Shown here: positions 9,601-21,500 of the stretch, piece by piece | Layout: each line of letters starts with the position of its first letter | How positions within the stretch are numbered: the stretch's first letter is position 1 | From: Dryomyza anilis | Lineage: Eukaryota > Arthropoda > Insecta > Diptera > Dryomyzidae | Length of the DNA stretch: 64,000 nucleotides | Reading direction: 5' to 3' | NCBI GenBank assembly: GCA_951804985.1 | Contig: OX638133.1 | Coordinates: forward strand, 36,419,963-36,483,962 | The notes under the pieces: generated by a model | Told to the model about the DNA's origin: nothing | The model's input: the letters and a program-made list of their open reading frames with translations, nothing else | The model's database searches: none | Made by a program: the position numbers and the translations under genes

Positions 9601-12600
9601 TGAAATCTGATTATTTGGTATAAAAATCAAGAAATTCCATTTAGTAGGAATCGAGAAATCACATCTTCAACTTAAAATGGCTGTAGAATCTAAACGGAGC
9701 GTCGTAGATAGGTGAAACTTTGCACTTTTTATCGCATGTGAAATCTGATTATTTGGTATAAAAATTTGACAATTTCATTTAGTAGGAATCGCGAAATCAC
9801 ATCTTCAATTTAAAATGGCTGTATAATCTAAACGGAGCTTCGTGGAGGGTTCAAACTTTGCACTTTTTATCGCATATGAAATCTGATTATATGGTATAAA
9901 AATCAAGAAATTCCATTTAGTAGGAATCGAGAAATCAAATCTTCAACTTAAATTGGCTGTAGAATCTAAACGGTGCGTCGTAGAGGGGTCAAACTTTGCA
10001 CTTATTATCGCATATGAAATCTGATTATTTGGTATACAAATTTGACAATTTCATTTAGTAGGAATCGCGAAATCACATCTTCAATTTAAAATGGCTGTAG
10101 AATCTAAACGGAGCGTCGTGGAGGGTTCAAACTTTGCACTTTTTATAGCATATGAAATCTGATTATATGGTATAAAAATCAAGAAATTGCACTCAGTAGG
10201 AATCGAGAAATCACATCTTCAAATTAAAATGGCTGTAGAATCTAAACGGAGCGTCGTAGATAGGTGAAACTTTGCACTTTTTATCGCATATGAAATCTGA
10301 TTATTTGGTATACAAATTTGACGATTTCATATAGTAGGAATCGAGAAATCACATCTTCAACTTAAAATGGCTGTAGAATCTAAACGGAGCGTGGTAGATA
10401 GGTGAAACTTTGCACTTTTTATCGCATATGAAATCTGATTATATGGTATAAAAATCAAGAAATTCCACTTCGTAGGAATCGAGAAATCACATCTTCAATT
10501 TAAAATGGCTGTAGAATCTAAACGGAGCGTCGTAGATAGGTGAAACTTTGAACTTTTTATCGAATATGAAATCTGATTATTTGGTATAAAAATCAAGAAA
10601 TTCCATTTAGTAGGAATCGAGAAATCACATCTTCAACTTAAAATGGCTGTAGAAACTAAACGGAGCGTCGTAGATAGGTGAAACTTTGAACTTTTTATCG
10701 AATATGAAATCTGATTATTTGGTATAAAAATCAAGAAATTCCATTTAGTAGGAATCGAGAAATCACATCTTCAACTTAAAATGGCTGTAGAATCTAAACG
10801 GAGCGTCGTAGATAGGTGAAACTTTGCACTTTTTATCGCATATGAAATCTGATTATTTGGTATACAAATTTGACGATTTCATATAGTAGGAATCGAGAAA
10901 TCACATCTTCAACTTAAAATGGCTGTAGAATCTAAACGGAGCGTCGTAGATAGGTGAAACTTTGCACTTTTTATCGCATATGAAATCTGATTATTTGGTA
11001 TACAAATTTGACGATTTCATATAGTAGGAATCGAGAAATCACATCTTCAATTTAAAATGGCTGTAGAATCTAAACGGAGCGTCGTAGATAGGTGAAACTT
11101 TGAACTTTTTATCGCATATGAAATCTGATTATTTGGTATACAAATTTGACGATTTCATATAGTAGGAAACGAGAAATCACATCTTCAACTTAAAATGGCT
11201 GTAGAATCTAAACGGAGCGTCGTAGATAGGTGAAACTTTGCACTTTTTATCGCATATGAAATCTGATTATATGGTATAAAAATCAAGAAATTCCACTTAG
11301 TAGGAATCGAGAAATCACATCTTCAACTTAAAATGGCTGTAGAATCTAAACGGAGCGTCGTAGATAGGTGAAACTTTGCACTTTTTATCGCATATGAAAT
11401 CTGATTATTTGGTATACAAATTTGACGATTTCATATAGTAGGAATCGAGAAATCACATCTTCAACTTAAAATGGCTGTAGAATCTAAACGGAGCGTCGTA
11501 GATAGGTGAAACTTTGCACTTTTTATCGCATATGAAATCTGATTATTTGGTATAAAAATCAAGAAATTCCATTTAGTAGGAATCGAGAAATCACATCTTC
11601 AACTTAAAATGGCTGTAGAATCTAAACGGAGCGTCGTAGATAGGTGAAACTTTGAACTTTTTATCGCATGTGAAATCTGATTATTTGGTATAAAAATTTG
11701 ACAATTTCATTTAGTAGGAATCGCGAAATCACATCTTCAATTTAAAATGGCTGTAGAATCTAAACGGAGCGTCGTGGAGGGTTCAAACTTTGCACTTTTT
11801 ATAGCATATGAAATCTGATTATATGGTATAAAAATCAATAAACTTAGTAGGAATCGAGAAATCACATCTTCAACTTAAAATGGCTGTAGAATCTAAACGG
11901 AGCGTCGTAGATAGGTGAAACTTTGCACTTTTTATCGCATATGAAATCTGATTATATGGTATAAAAATCAAGAAATTCCACTTCGTAGGAATCGAGAAAT
12001 CACATCTTCAATTTAAAATGGCTGTAGAATCTAAACGGAGCGTCGTGGAGGGTTCAAACTTTGCACTTTTTATAGCATATGAAATCTGATTATTTGGTAT
12101 AAAAATCAAGAAATTCCACTTAGTAGGAATCGAGAAATCACATCTTCAACTTAAAATGGCTGTAGAATCTAAACGGAGCGTCGTAGATAGGTGAAACTTT
12201 GCACTTTTTATCGCATATGAAATCTGATTATTTGGTATACAAATTTGACGATTTCATATAGTAGGAATCGAGAAATCACATCTTCAACTTAAAATGGCTG
12301 TAGAATCTAAACGGAGCGTCGTAGATAGGTGAAACTTTGCACTTTTTATCGCATATGAAATCTGATTATTTGGTATACAAATTTGACGATTTCATATAGT
12401 AGGAATCGAGAAATCACATCTTCAACTTAAAATGGCTGTAGAATCTAAACGGAGCGTCGTACATAGGTGAAACTTTGCACTTTTTATCGCATATGAAATC
12501 TGCTTATATGGTATAAAAATCAAGAAATTCCACTTAGTAGGAATCGAGAAATCACATCTTCAACTTAAAATGGCTGTAGAATCTAAACGGAGCGTCGTAG

Positions 12601-14050
12601 ATAGGTGAAACTTTGCACTTTTTATCGCATATGAAATCTGATTATTTGGTATGCAAATTTGACGATTTCATTTAGTAGGAATCGAGAAATCATATATTCA
12701 ACTTAAAATGGCTGTAGAATCTAAACGGAGCGTCGTAGATAGGTGAAACTTTGCACTTTTTATCGCATATGAAATCTGATTATTTGGTATGCAAATTTGA
12801 CGATTTCATTTAGTAGGAATCGAGAAATCATATATTCAACTTAAAATGGCTGTAGAATCTAAACGGAGCGTCGTAGATAGGTGAAACTTTGCACTTTTTA
12901 TCGCATATGAAATCTGATTATATGGTATAAAAATCAAGAAATTCCACTTAGTAGGAATCGAGAAATCACATCTTAAACTTAAAATGGCTGTAGAATCTAA
13001 ACGGAGCGTCGTAGATAGGTGAAACTTTGCACTTTTTATCGCATATGAAATCTGATTATTTGGTATAAAAATCAAGAAATTCCACTTAGTAGGAATCGAG
13101 AAATCACATCTTCAACTTAAAATGGCTGTAGAATCTAAACGGAGCGTCGTAGAGGGATCAAACTTTGCACTTTTTATCGCATATGAAATCTGATTATTTG
13201 GTATAAAAATTTGATTCCACTTAGTAGGAATCGAGAAATCACATCTTCAACTTAAAATGGCTGTAGAATCTAAACGGAGCGTCGTAGAGGGGTCAAACTT
13301 TGCACTTTTTATCGCATATGAAATCTGATTATTTGGTATAAAAATTTGATTTCATTTAGTAGGATTCGAGAAATCACATCTTCAACTTAAAATGGCTGTA
13401 GAATCTAAACGGAGCGTCGTAGATAGGTAAAACTTTGCACTTTTTATCGCATATGAAATCTGATTATTTGGTATACAAATTTGACGATTTCATATAGTAG
13501 GAATCGAGAAATCACATCTTCAACTTAAAATGGCTGTAGAATCTAAACGAAGCGTCGTAGATAGGTGAAACTTTGCACTTTTTATCGCATATGAAATCTG
13601 ATTATATGGTATAAAAATCAAGAATTCCACTTAGTAGGAATCGAGAAATTACATCTTCAACTTAAAATGGCTGTAGAATCTAAACGGAGCGTCGTAGAGG
13701 GGTCAAACTTTGCACTTTTTTATCGCATATGAAATCTGATTATATGGTATAAAAATCAAGAAATTCCACTTAGTAGGAATCGAGAAATCACATCTTCAAC
13801 TTAAAATGGCTGTAGAATCTAAAAGGAGCGTCGTAGATAGGTGAAACTTTGCACTTTTTATCGCATATGAAATCTGATTATATGGTATAAAAATCAAGAA
13901 AGTCCATTAAGTAGGAATCGAGATATCACATCTTCAACTTAAAATAGCTGTAGCATCTAAACGGAGCGTCGTGGAGGGGTGAAACTTTGCACTTTTTATC
14001 GCATATGAAATTTAATTATTTAGTTTAAAAATTAAGAGATTCCATTTAGC
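6604..14050. repeat. 138-bp satellite array, about 54 units
   Basis: Head-to-tail units share AAAATGGCTGTAGAATCTAA, ACGGAGCGTCGTAGA, GAAACTTTGCACTTTTTATC, GCATATGAAATCTGATTAT, GGTATAAAAAT, TAGTAGGAATCGAGAAATC and ACATCTTCAACTT. The period is 138 bp (for example GGCTGTAGAATC at 11335, 11473 and 11611). Two main variants differ after GGTATAAAAAT: CAAGAAATTCCACT or TTGACGATTTCATT. A second variable site reads GATAGGTGAAAC, GAGGGGTCAAAC or GAGGGTTCAAAC. Units at both edges are diverged, and some left-side units are truncated (about 7560-7600, 7975-8035 and 8420-8490). Although 138 is a multiple of 3, no frame stays open across the array, so I do not read it as coding. I do not recognise the satellite. 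Confidence 0.97.
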
Positions 14051-15265
14051 AAATTTGGATAAAATTTAATAAAATTTTAGGCCGAACTAACATTTTAAAT
14101 TACTAACTCAAATGTTTAAATGACCTAAATTGCAGTTTCTGTGCGTGCATTCAAATGAAATGCTGCTGATCATTTGAAAAATCAAAATCATTGTGTGCCA
14201 GCCAAGCTGAAAGTTACCTGATTATGTGAGTTTGCACTCAGGTGCATTTGAGCAACCTGATGTAGTCAACAAATCGTATTGTTCGTGGTCCATGAAAAAC
14301 ATGGTCAACCTACATAAAAATATGTACACAAAATATAAAAATACATCCCACAAAAACGTAGCTCATAAGCTTAACATCGATTACAAACATTCAACACATA
14401 CTTCACAAAAAATAGAAAAAAGACAAATATTCCACACAGGTTAAGCCACTCAACACATAGAAACCCCAACAGACCCAGACACAACCACTGGATTAACCAG
14501 GCCCAAAATGTGCAATAAATAAAAATTTATTACAAAAGCAACACAGCAACAAATACGCAATAATAGACGCATGAAAATAATAATAAAAGCCACATAAACA
14601 ATAAGCAAAATTGAAAAGGCATTGAATTCTGCAGGTCCTGGTAAAACTTCGTACCCCGTCGCCATCTAACACTCACATCCTGCTCGAGTGCAAAAATATG
14701 AACCAACAAAAGGATTAGTTGTCCGCACATAAAAGCACTGCAATGGGCTCCCGCAAAGGATTTCTCAAGGATTTTGCGCCTGAATATTATATATATTGTG
14801 TCATAGTCATAGAAAATCAAGTAAGTCGAGAGAAAGCGAGGATGGCACACAAAAAGGACATAAATGGCCACATATTCGTCGTATGCGCCATAAAGAGCAA
14901 CACATATAACGTGTGAGCAGATGCGTTGGTACTTATGGGGAAATACCAGTAGATATGCTGTTTCTTCTATTCTTTGCAATGCGAAAAATGTTAGTATTCA
15001 AATAAAAAATATAACTCATAATAAGTTTGGTTGTTTATTAATCTAAGCTTTTTCTAATATGGAACATTTAGAATATTTCGGGAATTCAAATCCTGCACTA
15101 GATTGAAATTTAATCCCAAAGCACAGTGATGAAGTTGTGAAAAATTTTTAAAAACTTCGTACTGCTTAACGAATATTTAGTAAAAATAGGGAAATAACTC
15201 TGTGAACTTAGTTTTTCAAGATCTGCTTTGAAACTGATAGACTTATCGATAAAAGTAAGTTAAAT
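14051..15265. other. No supported gene; A+T-rich DNA
   Basis: The longest frame (minus, 14530-14979, 149 codons) is dominated by hydrophobic and aromatic codons, as expected from A+T-rich sequence, and shows no domain I recognise. No other feature is seen. Confidence 0.5.
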
Positions 15266-15420
15266 TTGGTCGAACATACCCAATTTTAATATCAGACAGT
15301 GTTTGTATACAAGTAATCTATATTCTATCTCTTCTAGTTTAAAGGAAATCGTGATTTTAACAGACTACAGACAGACGGACAGAATCCGGAATTTATATAC
15401 ATTTCACTTTTAGTGTAGAA
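15266..15420 (+). mobile_element. Degraded mini-me-like fragment
   Basis: GTAATCTATATTCTATCTCT, TCTAGTTTAAAG, CGTGATTTTAACAG, a short GACR tract and a tail ending CACTTTTAGTGTAG follow the order seen in the copies at 599 and 31015. The core and TA run are largely lost. Confidence 0.55.
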
Positions 15421-15875
15421 CTAGCTGGACCCGTGCACGACTCGTGCCAAGATTTTGTAAATGCAAGGATATGGAGTGATTTTATTAATATAAAGAAAAT
15501 TTTTATTATTTATATCTTCTCCGTAAAACGCTTTCCCGTAGAATTCTTTCCCGTAGAGTTTTTCCCAGTAGAATTTTTAGAGTGGTGAGTTTTAGTGTGG
15601 TGAGTTTTAGTGTGGTGAGTTTCATTGTGGTGAGTTTTAATGTGATGTGGTTGCTTTTGTATATTTTTTTTGTATTTGAGTTTTTTGTTTCATCTTTTTA
15701 GCTTGTGTATGTTCAGAGTTATGTCGTTTTGAAAGTTTAGGTTGTACGGGAGGTGCCACGCTCCTTTGTCCAATCCCGCCAATATATAGCCTATGACACC
15801 CTTCGGACTCCATAGTATCCTGGTGAAAAATTTCAGTTAAATCGGTTTAGCGGTTTAGTCGTGATTCTGGAACAA

Positions 15876-15917
<42 letters not shown>

Positions 15918-15958
15918 CGACAGACTGACAGACGGACCAAGAGTTTTATATATATAGA
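15420..15958 (+). mobile_element. GCTGGACCC dispersed element, copy 1
   Basis: Starts ACTAGCTGGACCCGTGC. It contains TTTCCCGTAGAATTC words, a 15-bp minisatellite (GTGGTGAGTTTTAGT) at about 15579-15650, a T-rich stretch, GGGAGGTGCCACGCTCC, CGGTTTAGCGGTTTAG, a (CAGA)n run at about 15880-15935 and a 3' end in TTTTATATATATAGA. Other copies or parts lie at 17985 (minus), 28855 (minus), 39605 and 61600. It is non-coding. The microsatellite followed by TA-rich 3' end resembles the mini-me layout, so it could be another rolling-circle-type family; that is inference. Confidence 0.7.
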
Positions 15959-16073
15959 TGTGTAGGGCATCCGATGAGGGATTCACCACAGGAGCGCCGT
16001 TTATCAGGGATTCACAATTTACTAGAATTTTGAAATCTTTTATATCGAATGGTTATGTTTGTACATTAACCAA

Positions 16074-17716
16074 CACGCAGAGAAAAAACATGATCATGTT
16101 TGAAGGGCATCATACTATAATTGGTGTTATGGTTGTAGGCAATCATATACTGTGTTTAATATGGTCATCAATATCGTCAACCTTAATATGATCCTTAGTG
16201 ACAGTATGCCACTTTCACACAACTATACTGTTTTATCCCAAACAAGTTCTAGTACTGTTCATGAAGTTGAAAACGCGACTAAAGTATGATAACTAAAATT
16301 TGTTATGCATATTATAATTTAACATAACCGAGTAGGGGAGACCGGGGCTAAGTCAATACAAATTTTGACCACCAGACATAGGACAAAAATAATAATACAG
16401 TTGGATAGATTGATTTATTAGCTAAAAATGTTCCATAACTGTAAAGATTTACAATATTTAGTTTCCACGAAACAAATGCAAATGTGACACAACCTCTAAA
16501 CTGCTTCTGGAAATAGGCTGGGGTAAAGTCAACACTACCCACTTTTCCCGCGAATGCACATTTTTGCTGATATCTTTTGATTGAATTATATATTCTAAGA
16601 TAAAACTATTCGTACTGTTTTATTCCGGTCCCGCGAAATTGTTTGACCATTATTCATATTCATATTGTATCTATTTTTTGCAATAACTTCTTAAATCATA
16701 GTCAAGTGATTGACAAGTCTCATTATAATGTAAGAATGGACTATTTTGTAAATCTCATAGACCAGAAAGTTTCATAAATTGTATTTTCGTGGAATCTACT
16801 TTGACCAAATGCTTATGTGACGACTTTACACCACGAGACTTAATATAATATTATTGGCATTAAAATGCGAATTGAATGGAAAAATAAAATAAAAATCAAC
16901 ACGATATGATAAGTAAACCCCTTACTACATAAAACTCACAACAAAATATATAAATAATCAAAACTTTAATGGCAAGTACAGTTTACTGCGTTATCAATAT
17001 CGAACTTTTGAAGTCAAAAAAACACATTTTATTACATAAAAAGTGAAGTTCCAGCACAAAATGGATGTATCTTCTTTGGTAACAGTGGCATCTAATGTTA
17101 CGTGTATAGTATCAATTTAAAGTTGATCTGACATCCCATTCGCGTTTTAAAGCAAATATTGACTTTGCCCCGATGTTGACTTAGCCCCGGTCTCCCCTAC
17201 TTCATGTAATTTATTGATTTTATTTCAACTATTGTGTCTGCATATTAATAAAATACATATTAACGCGTAAACTTTCGGATATGTATTCATTTTTAATAAT
17301 GATATAGTTTTATATATTCAAACATTTCGTCACGACAACTACAAAAAAACTCGACTGCTCGCCGCCATAGCCAACATTAAAGTGAGTAAAAAATGGCATT
17401 AAGTTTTATATGAATTATATGATTATAAATAACAAAGTACTATATTATGATCACTCAATATCATAGTATGATTGGTATTGACCATATTTTGTTTGTGGCA
17501 GTCTTTATCGTAATCATAACATGGTTCTAATGAGCCAAATTTTGGTTTTTCAGAAATCATATTATAACAAATTGTCTACTTTAATATGATTATTACGACC
17601 TTATTATAGAAATAAAATTGAAAATACTATACTTTGTTTGTGACAAGCATTTATGATTGTAAAGAGCATAGCATGGTTGTCGCGATCATGTCGCAATCAT
17701 ATTATTTCTTTGCGTG
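16074..17716. mobile_element. TIR element CACGCAGAGAAA, host of a nested element
   Basis: The left end CACGCAGAGAAAAAACATGA and the right end (reverse complement CACGCAAAGAAATAATATGA) form an imperfect inverted repeat of about 21 bp. Interior sequence on both sides is rich in ATCATACTAT / GATCATAATAT words. A second element at 16331-17201 lies inside. No transposase frame is seen and I could not find a target duplication, so the outer borders are provisional. Confidence 0.5.
16331..17201. mobile_element. 871-bp non-autonomous element with GGGGAGACCGGGG ends
   Basis: The terminal inverted repeat of about 26 bp begins AGTAGGGGAGACCGGGGCTA and continues AGTCAA; the right end at 17176-17201 is its reverse complement. 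The motif GGGG(C)TAAAGTCAAC recurs inside near each end (16510 and about 17165). No coding frame is supported. The target duplication is not evident, so the superfamily is unassigned. Confidence 0.8.
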
Positions 17717-17984
17717 AACTTTCAAATTTGACCAAACAAATAGTTTGGTATTTTCTGCCAAAAAAAGCGCCTAATGAATTTTTTTGTTTTTGGTCTCACA
17801 ATCTTCTATACACCGTCCAGAAACTATATTGGTTTACAGACTAATTTACGGACAAAGTCTATTTTTGTCCATTAGTTTTTAATATATTTGTATTGAATAT
17901 GTATATATATTTTGTGTGTTTATACAGGGTGTTTGCTTAATCGATATCAATAATTCAGTAGGTCATTCTATGATTAAAAATATC
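17717..17984. other. No gene; A+T-rich spacer
   Basis: Nothing is recognised between the CACGCAG element and the next GCTGGACCC copy. Confidence 0.5.
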
Positions 17985-18264
17985 CTATTAATATAAAAAA
18001 TCTGTTTGTTCGTTTGTTTGTACGTTTGTTCCGGTTCTCCGTTTAAACGGCTGATCCGATTTTCTTGAAATTTTTACCACAGATGCGGTATGATCTTGAA
18101 GGAATGTTATGCTTTATATAAACAAAGATGCATGGCATCTCCCATACAACCTAAACTTTCAATACGATATAACTCCGCACTTTCACCAGCTACAAAATGA
18201 AACAAAAAACTCAAATACAAAAAAAAAAAAATTAAAAAGCAAAAACACAAAAGCATAAAACAAA

Positions 18265-18440
18265 TTCACCACACTGAAATTCAGTAGACTAAAACTCACC
18301 ACAATAAAATTCACCACTCGAAAATTCACCACACTTAAACTCACCACTATGAAATTCACTACACTTAAACTTACCACACTAAAACTTACCACACTAAAAC
18401 ACACACCACGAAAATGCACCACACCTAAACTCACCACACT
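18265..18440. repeat. 15-bp minisatellite (ACCACACTAAAACTC)
   Basis: About 11 degenerate tandem units lie inside the GCTGGACCC element. The complementary unit appears in the copies at 15579, 39690 and 61880, so the minisatellite is part of the element. Confidence 0.85.
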
Positions 18441-18782
18441 AAAACTTCTACCGGGAAGAATTCTCCGGAAAAACAATTCTACCGGGAACAATTGCATGAA
18501 TTGTACGGGATGAATTGTACGGGAAGATTTCTACTGGAAAGAATTCTGCGGGAAACCGTTCTATGGAGAAGAATTTTACGGCGAAGATTTCTACTTGGAA
18601 GAATTATACGGCGAAGCGGGGGATGCGCAGTCTGAGAAAGAATTGTCTTTGAGAAAAGTTGTTTTGGCGGAGAATTATTATTTGGTTACTACATTTATAA
18701 AACCCATAAAATGTTTTTTATATTAATAAAAATGGTCCATATCTTTAAATTCACAAAATCTTGGCACGATCGTGTACGGGTC

Positions 18783-19089
18783 TAATAATAATAGTTTGGC
18801 ACTACAGTTCTATAAGAACTTAGGCCGAGCTCACTCACCATTTTGAGCTGTGCGTGTTATATTTATACTCAAAGTGGTGGGACCTACAGTTTATTGCCGA
18901 ATCCGAACGGTGGGTGAGAGCTTTTCATAGGCAATGTTTTTACTCTGGGAGGTTTGCCTTTTACTGCCGAGAGGTAGCGCGGTATAGAAAAATGTTTCTA
19001 TGAAAAGATGTTGTTAGTCCCAGTCCAGGCTTGAACCGGGGACCTTTCGGCTCGCAGACCAACGCACTAACCACTGAGCTACCGCGGCT
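18783..19089 (-). mobile_element. tRNA-derived SINE (family 1), minus strand
   Basis: On the minus strand the head carries an RNA polymerase III box A, TAGCTCAGTGG (19071-19081), and box B, GGTTCAAGCCT (19027-19037), with tRNA-like spacing. A body of about 220 bp follows and ends in a TATTATTA tail. It matches the copy at 62406 along its length. It interrupts the start of the GCTGGACCC element, whose words resume on the other side. Confidence 0.9.
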
Positions 19090-19096
19090 AGCTAGT

Positions 19097-19453
19097 AAGA
19101 AAATATAAAAAAAAGTTACCAATTTTCCACCCAGTTTATTTTATTGTACCGGGTGTTTAATATATAACTTAGTTAGAAAATTTGGCTATAAAGTATAATC
19201 TGTTGATAAATGAATATCAATTTTTTACTCGTGCTTTAGACAATTAAATCACCTTTTTAATGGTACATCACTTCCTCGAACCGCATGATTACTTCCTGTT
19301 TTAAAATGTACGTTAAGTTCCAAATTTTTTTATTTTATCTCAAATGTTACAGTTCAATGCACATTGGGAAGAATGTCCATTGGAAATTTTGTTTCTTTTT
19401 AGGGGTCTGTTTAATGACAGCGCATTTTTGTTCAACCCCCTAGTATAAATTTT
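19097..19453. other. No gene; A+T-rich spacer
   Basis: No feature can be supported here. Confidence 0.45.
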
Positions 19454-20623
19454 AGTACACTCTAAAAAAGGAATGTTTTTAAAATATTTGTGGGAAGCTA
19501 TCGGTTAATTTTAGTAAATACATATTGGGTGGCAGAAAGAATTATTGTTAGTGGTAAATTATAATGGCTTATTGCAAACAATTACACAATTCTAGTGTTT
19601 GAACAAAACAATATCTAATTTCTTAAAAACATTTAAAATGTTTACCAAGAACATTCTATAAAAGTCCCTTCAATTATTACTCCCAATAACTCATTTGTTA
19701 CCAGTAAATAATGAAAATGTTTAAGATAAGTAATAAGTACATGATATTTCTTTGGGGCAAACACTAAGTGTTTCCCAGAACGCAAACTATTTTAAAAGTG
19801 TTTGCCCTAAATACGAATAGCTTCTCGGAAAAAATGCTACATTGAAAGTGTTTGTCCCCAAAATTGTACAGCTTGTCACAAAAGATGCATCACTTAAACA
19901 ATTGAACTTATCCGTGTCATGCAACACTAGCACGAATAAACGTGGATAAGCTTCTTTTGTCGAATAAGAAGCAACATTTTCTTATTGTGCGACATTTGAA
20001 GCTAATTATTATCATCCATAGGTCATCAATTCATCATAATCGGTCTTCACATCATCCAAAACATATTACTGCAGAAACACTGCAGCAATTCTGTGCAAAT
20101 CATCTGACGAAAACCTAGTCAGTTTAGATGACTTTTTAAGACGCGTCCAATGTATGAGACTAGTCGCAGGCATAATGCATCGATGTGTTGTAGTGTTTCC
20201 TTAGTGTCCATCAATATCAGTCGAAATAAAAGGTTTATTTTCGCCAGACGTTCGTTTACGCGACTTGTCGAATAATCTACCCTTGAATTCTGCATTATTC
20301 GAAATTTCGCGTAAATTAGTGGCTGCCGCAATAAAAAAAATATTTTGCTTTGACTGAATTTGGCGAACACTACAAATATTTGCCGGAAACACTTCAAGTC
20401 TTTTTGGACACCACTACAAAATTTTGAAATATTTGTGGGAAACACTTCAAATATTTCTGGGTAACACTTTTCGTGTTTGTGGGAAACACTACAATTATTT
20501 GTGGGAAACACTACTGATCATTTGTGAGAAACACTTCGATTATTTCCTACAAATGTGCTTGCAAACATTTTAGTGTTTGTTTGAGAAAGTGTTTACAGGG
20601 AACGATATTTTTTTTTGTGTGTA
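19454..20623. repeat. Putative element rich in AAACACT / AGTGTTT motifs
   Basis: About a dozen copies of a GGGAAACACTTC-type motif occur. AGTGTTTGCCC orientation prevails at 19757-19860 and GGGAAACACT orientation at 20356-20540. The outer edges read TACACTCTAAAAAAGG on the left and, as reverse complement, TACACACAAAAAAAAA on the right, a weak inverted repeat. Opposed clusters of a short motif near both ends fit subterminal binding arrays of a DNA transposon. No transposase is visible and the borders are tentative. Confidence 0.5.
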
Positions 20624-20859
20624 GGGTCATGCCCATGAACTCATCATGCCATTATTTTAGAAAGTTGGGCAATGACGATGTCCAAACGAGGTAACAAAGC
20701 GGATGGACGATCTTCTTGTAATGCTGTGGCCCAATCGGATACCGTTCAAGGACTATGATTACCATTGCATAAATTATCTTTTTGACATATAAACTTGATA
20801 CAATAATTTGGAATAAATCGAAAACTTTTTTTTTGAAAATTTAAAATTATTGCCGCGAA
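20624..20859. other. No gene; spacer
   Basis: Nothing is recognised. Confidence 0.4.
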
Positions 20860-21500
20860 CAAAGTCATCTCAAGATGTATAATTTTTACCGTTGTGGGCT
20901 TTATAAAGCTGAAGGCGATCTATATCAAGGATACAGCTTCAATTCTATAATTTTTTTGATTTCAAATCAATAACTTTTCCAAGTATTTCTAAACTATGTA
21001 TGTTTGACAGAAGTTTGCCACTAATGTTTATCGTATTTGAAAAATGTTTGAAAGATGTTTGTCTTAAAGTCGATTTAAGTTATTTGCAGGTAAATTTATG
21101 TTTAGGACTGTAATAATTGTGGTAATCAACATTAATTTTTTAGTACTTATCTTTTGTAAGTTTACACATTTTTCAATTGATTTTGGAAAGATGTTTTTCA
21201 CCAATTTTTATCGTTATTTCGCTTGTTTGAAAGATATTTGTCAAAAGGATGTTTGGCTGCAAGTAAATTAATGTTTACAATTGTAATTTTTGTGGTAAAA
21301 ATCTAAGCTTTTTTAGTGTACAAAACTTTTGAAAGTTTAAACATTTTTTAATTGATATTGGAAAGATGTTTGTCAATACTGTTTATCGTATATGTTGCAT
21401 GTTTGAAATAAATTTGTCAAAGAGATGTTTGTCTACAAGTAAATTGATGTTTATGACTGTGATATATGTACTTATCGTTTGTAAGTTGACAAATTTTTTC
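20860..21500 (+). repeat. Dispersed repeat with three tandem units of about 180 bp
   Basis: A leader (TTATAAAGCTGAAGGCGAT, GGATACAGCTTCAATTCTA) is followed by three units beginning near 21024, 21205 and 21381. Each contains TGTTTATCGTAT, ATGTTTGAAAGAT, TTTGTC and GCAAGTAAATTAATGTTTA. The same leader and one unit recur at about 32790-33125, so this is a dispersed family. No open frame is supported. Confidence 0.75.

Larger units (their letters stand above)
17985..19096 (-). mobile_element. GCTGGACCC dispersed element, copy 2, split by a SINE
   Basis: Reading the minus strand, the start is at 19096 (ACTAGCT), is interrupted by the SINE at 18783-19089, and resumes at 18782 with GACCCGTACACGATCGTGCC. 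The body carries repeated CTTCCCGTAGAATTC-like words and a CACCACACTAAAACT minisatellite (about 18265-18440, the complement of GTGGTGAGTTTTAGT). Then come an AAAACACAAAAGC seed (about 18190-18260), GGGAGATGCCATGC and the 3' end near 17985. The (CAGA)n run of copy 1 is absent. Confidence 0.7.

Noticed and set aside
12836..13075. 79-codon minus-strand frame with an internal 46-residue repeat
   Set aside because: It arises because 138 is a multiple of three; neighbouring units carry stops and no start or splice context supports it.
6604..14050. CRISPR-like look (regular repeats with variable segments)
   Set aside because: Units are 138 bp, directly joined, without short palindromic repeats and unique spacers, in eukaryotic-type DNA; this is a satellite.
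14530..14979. 149-codon minus-strand frame, the longest outside simple repeats
   Set aside because: Composition is what A+T-rich DNA gives (Tyr, Phe, Leu, Cys, Val rich), there is no domain I recognise, and no start context or neighbour supports it.
16074..17716. Transib identity based on CAC-plus-A-rich ends
   Set aside because: No 5-bp target duplication and no transposase; the end similarity alone is too weak.
19454..20623. LTR retrotransposon
   Set aside because: The repeated AAACACT motifs are short and in opposite orientations; no long direct terminal repeats, primer site or polyprotein remnants are seen.
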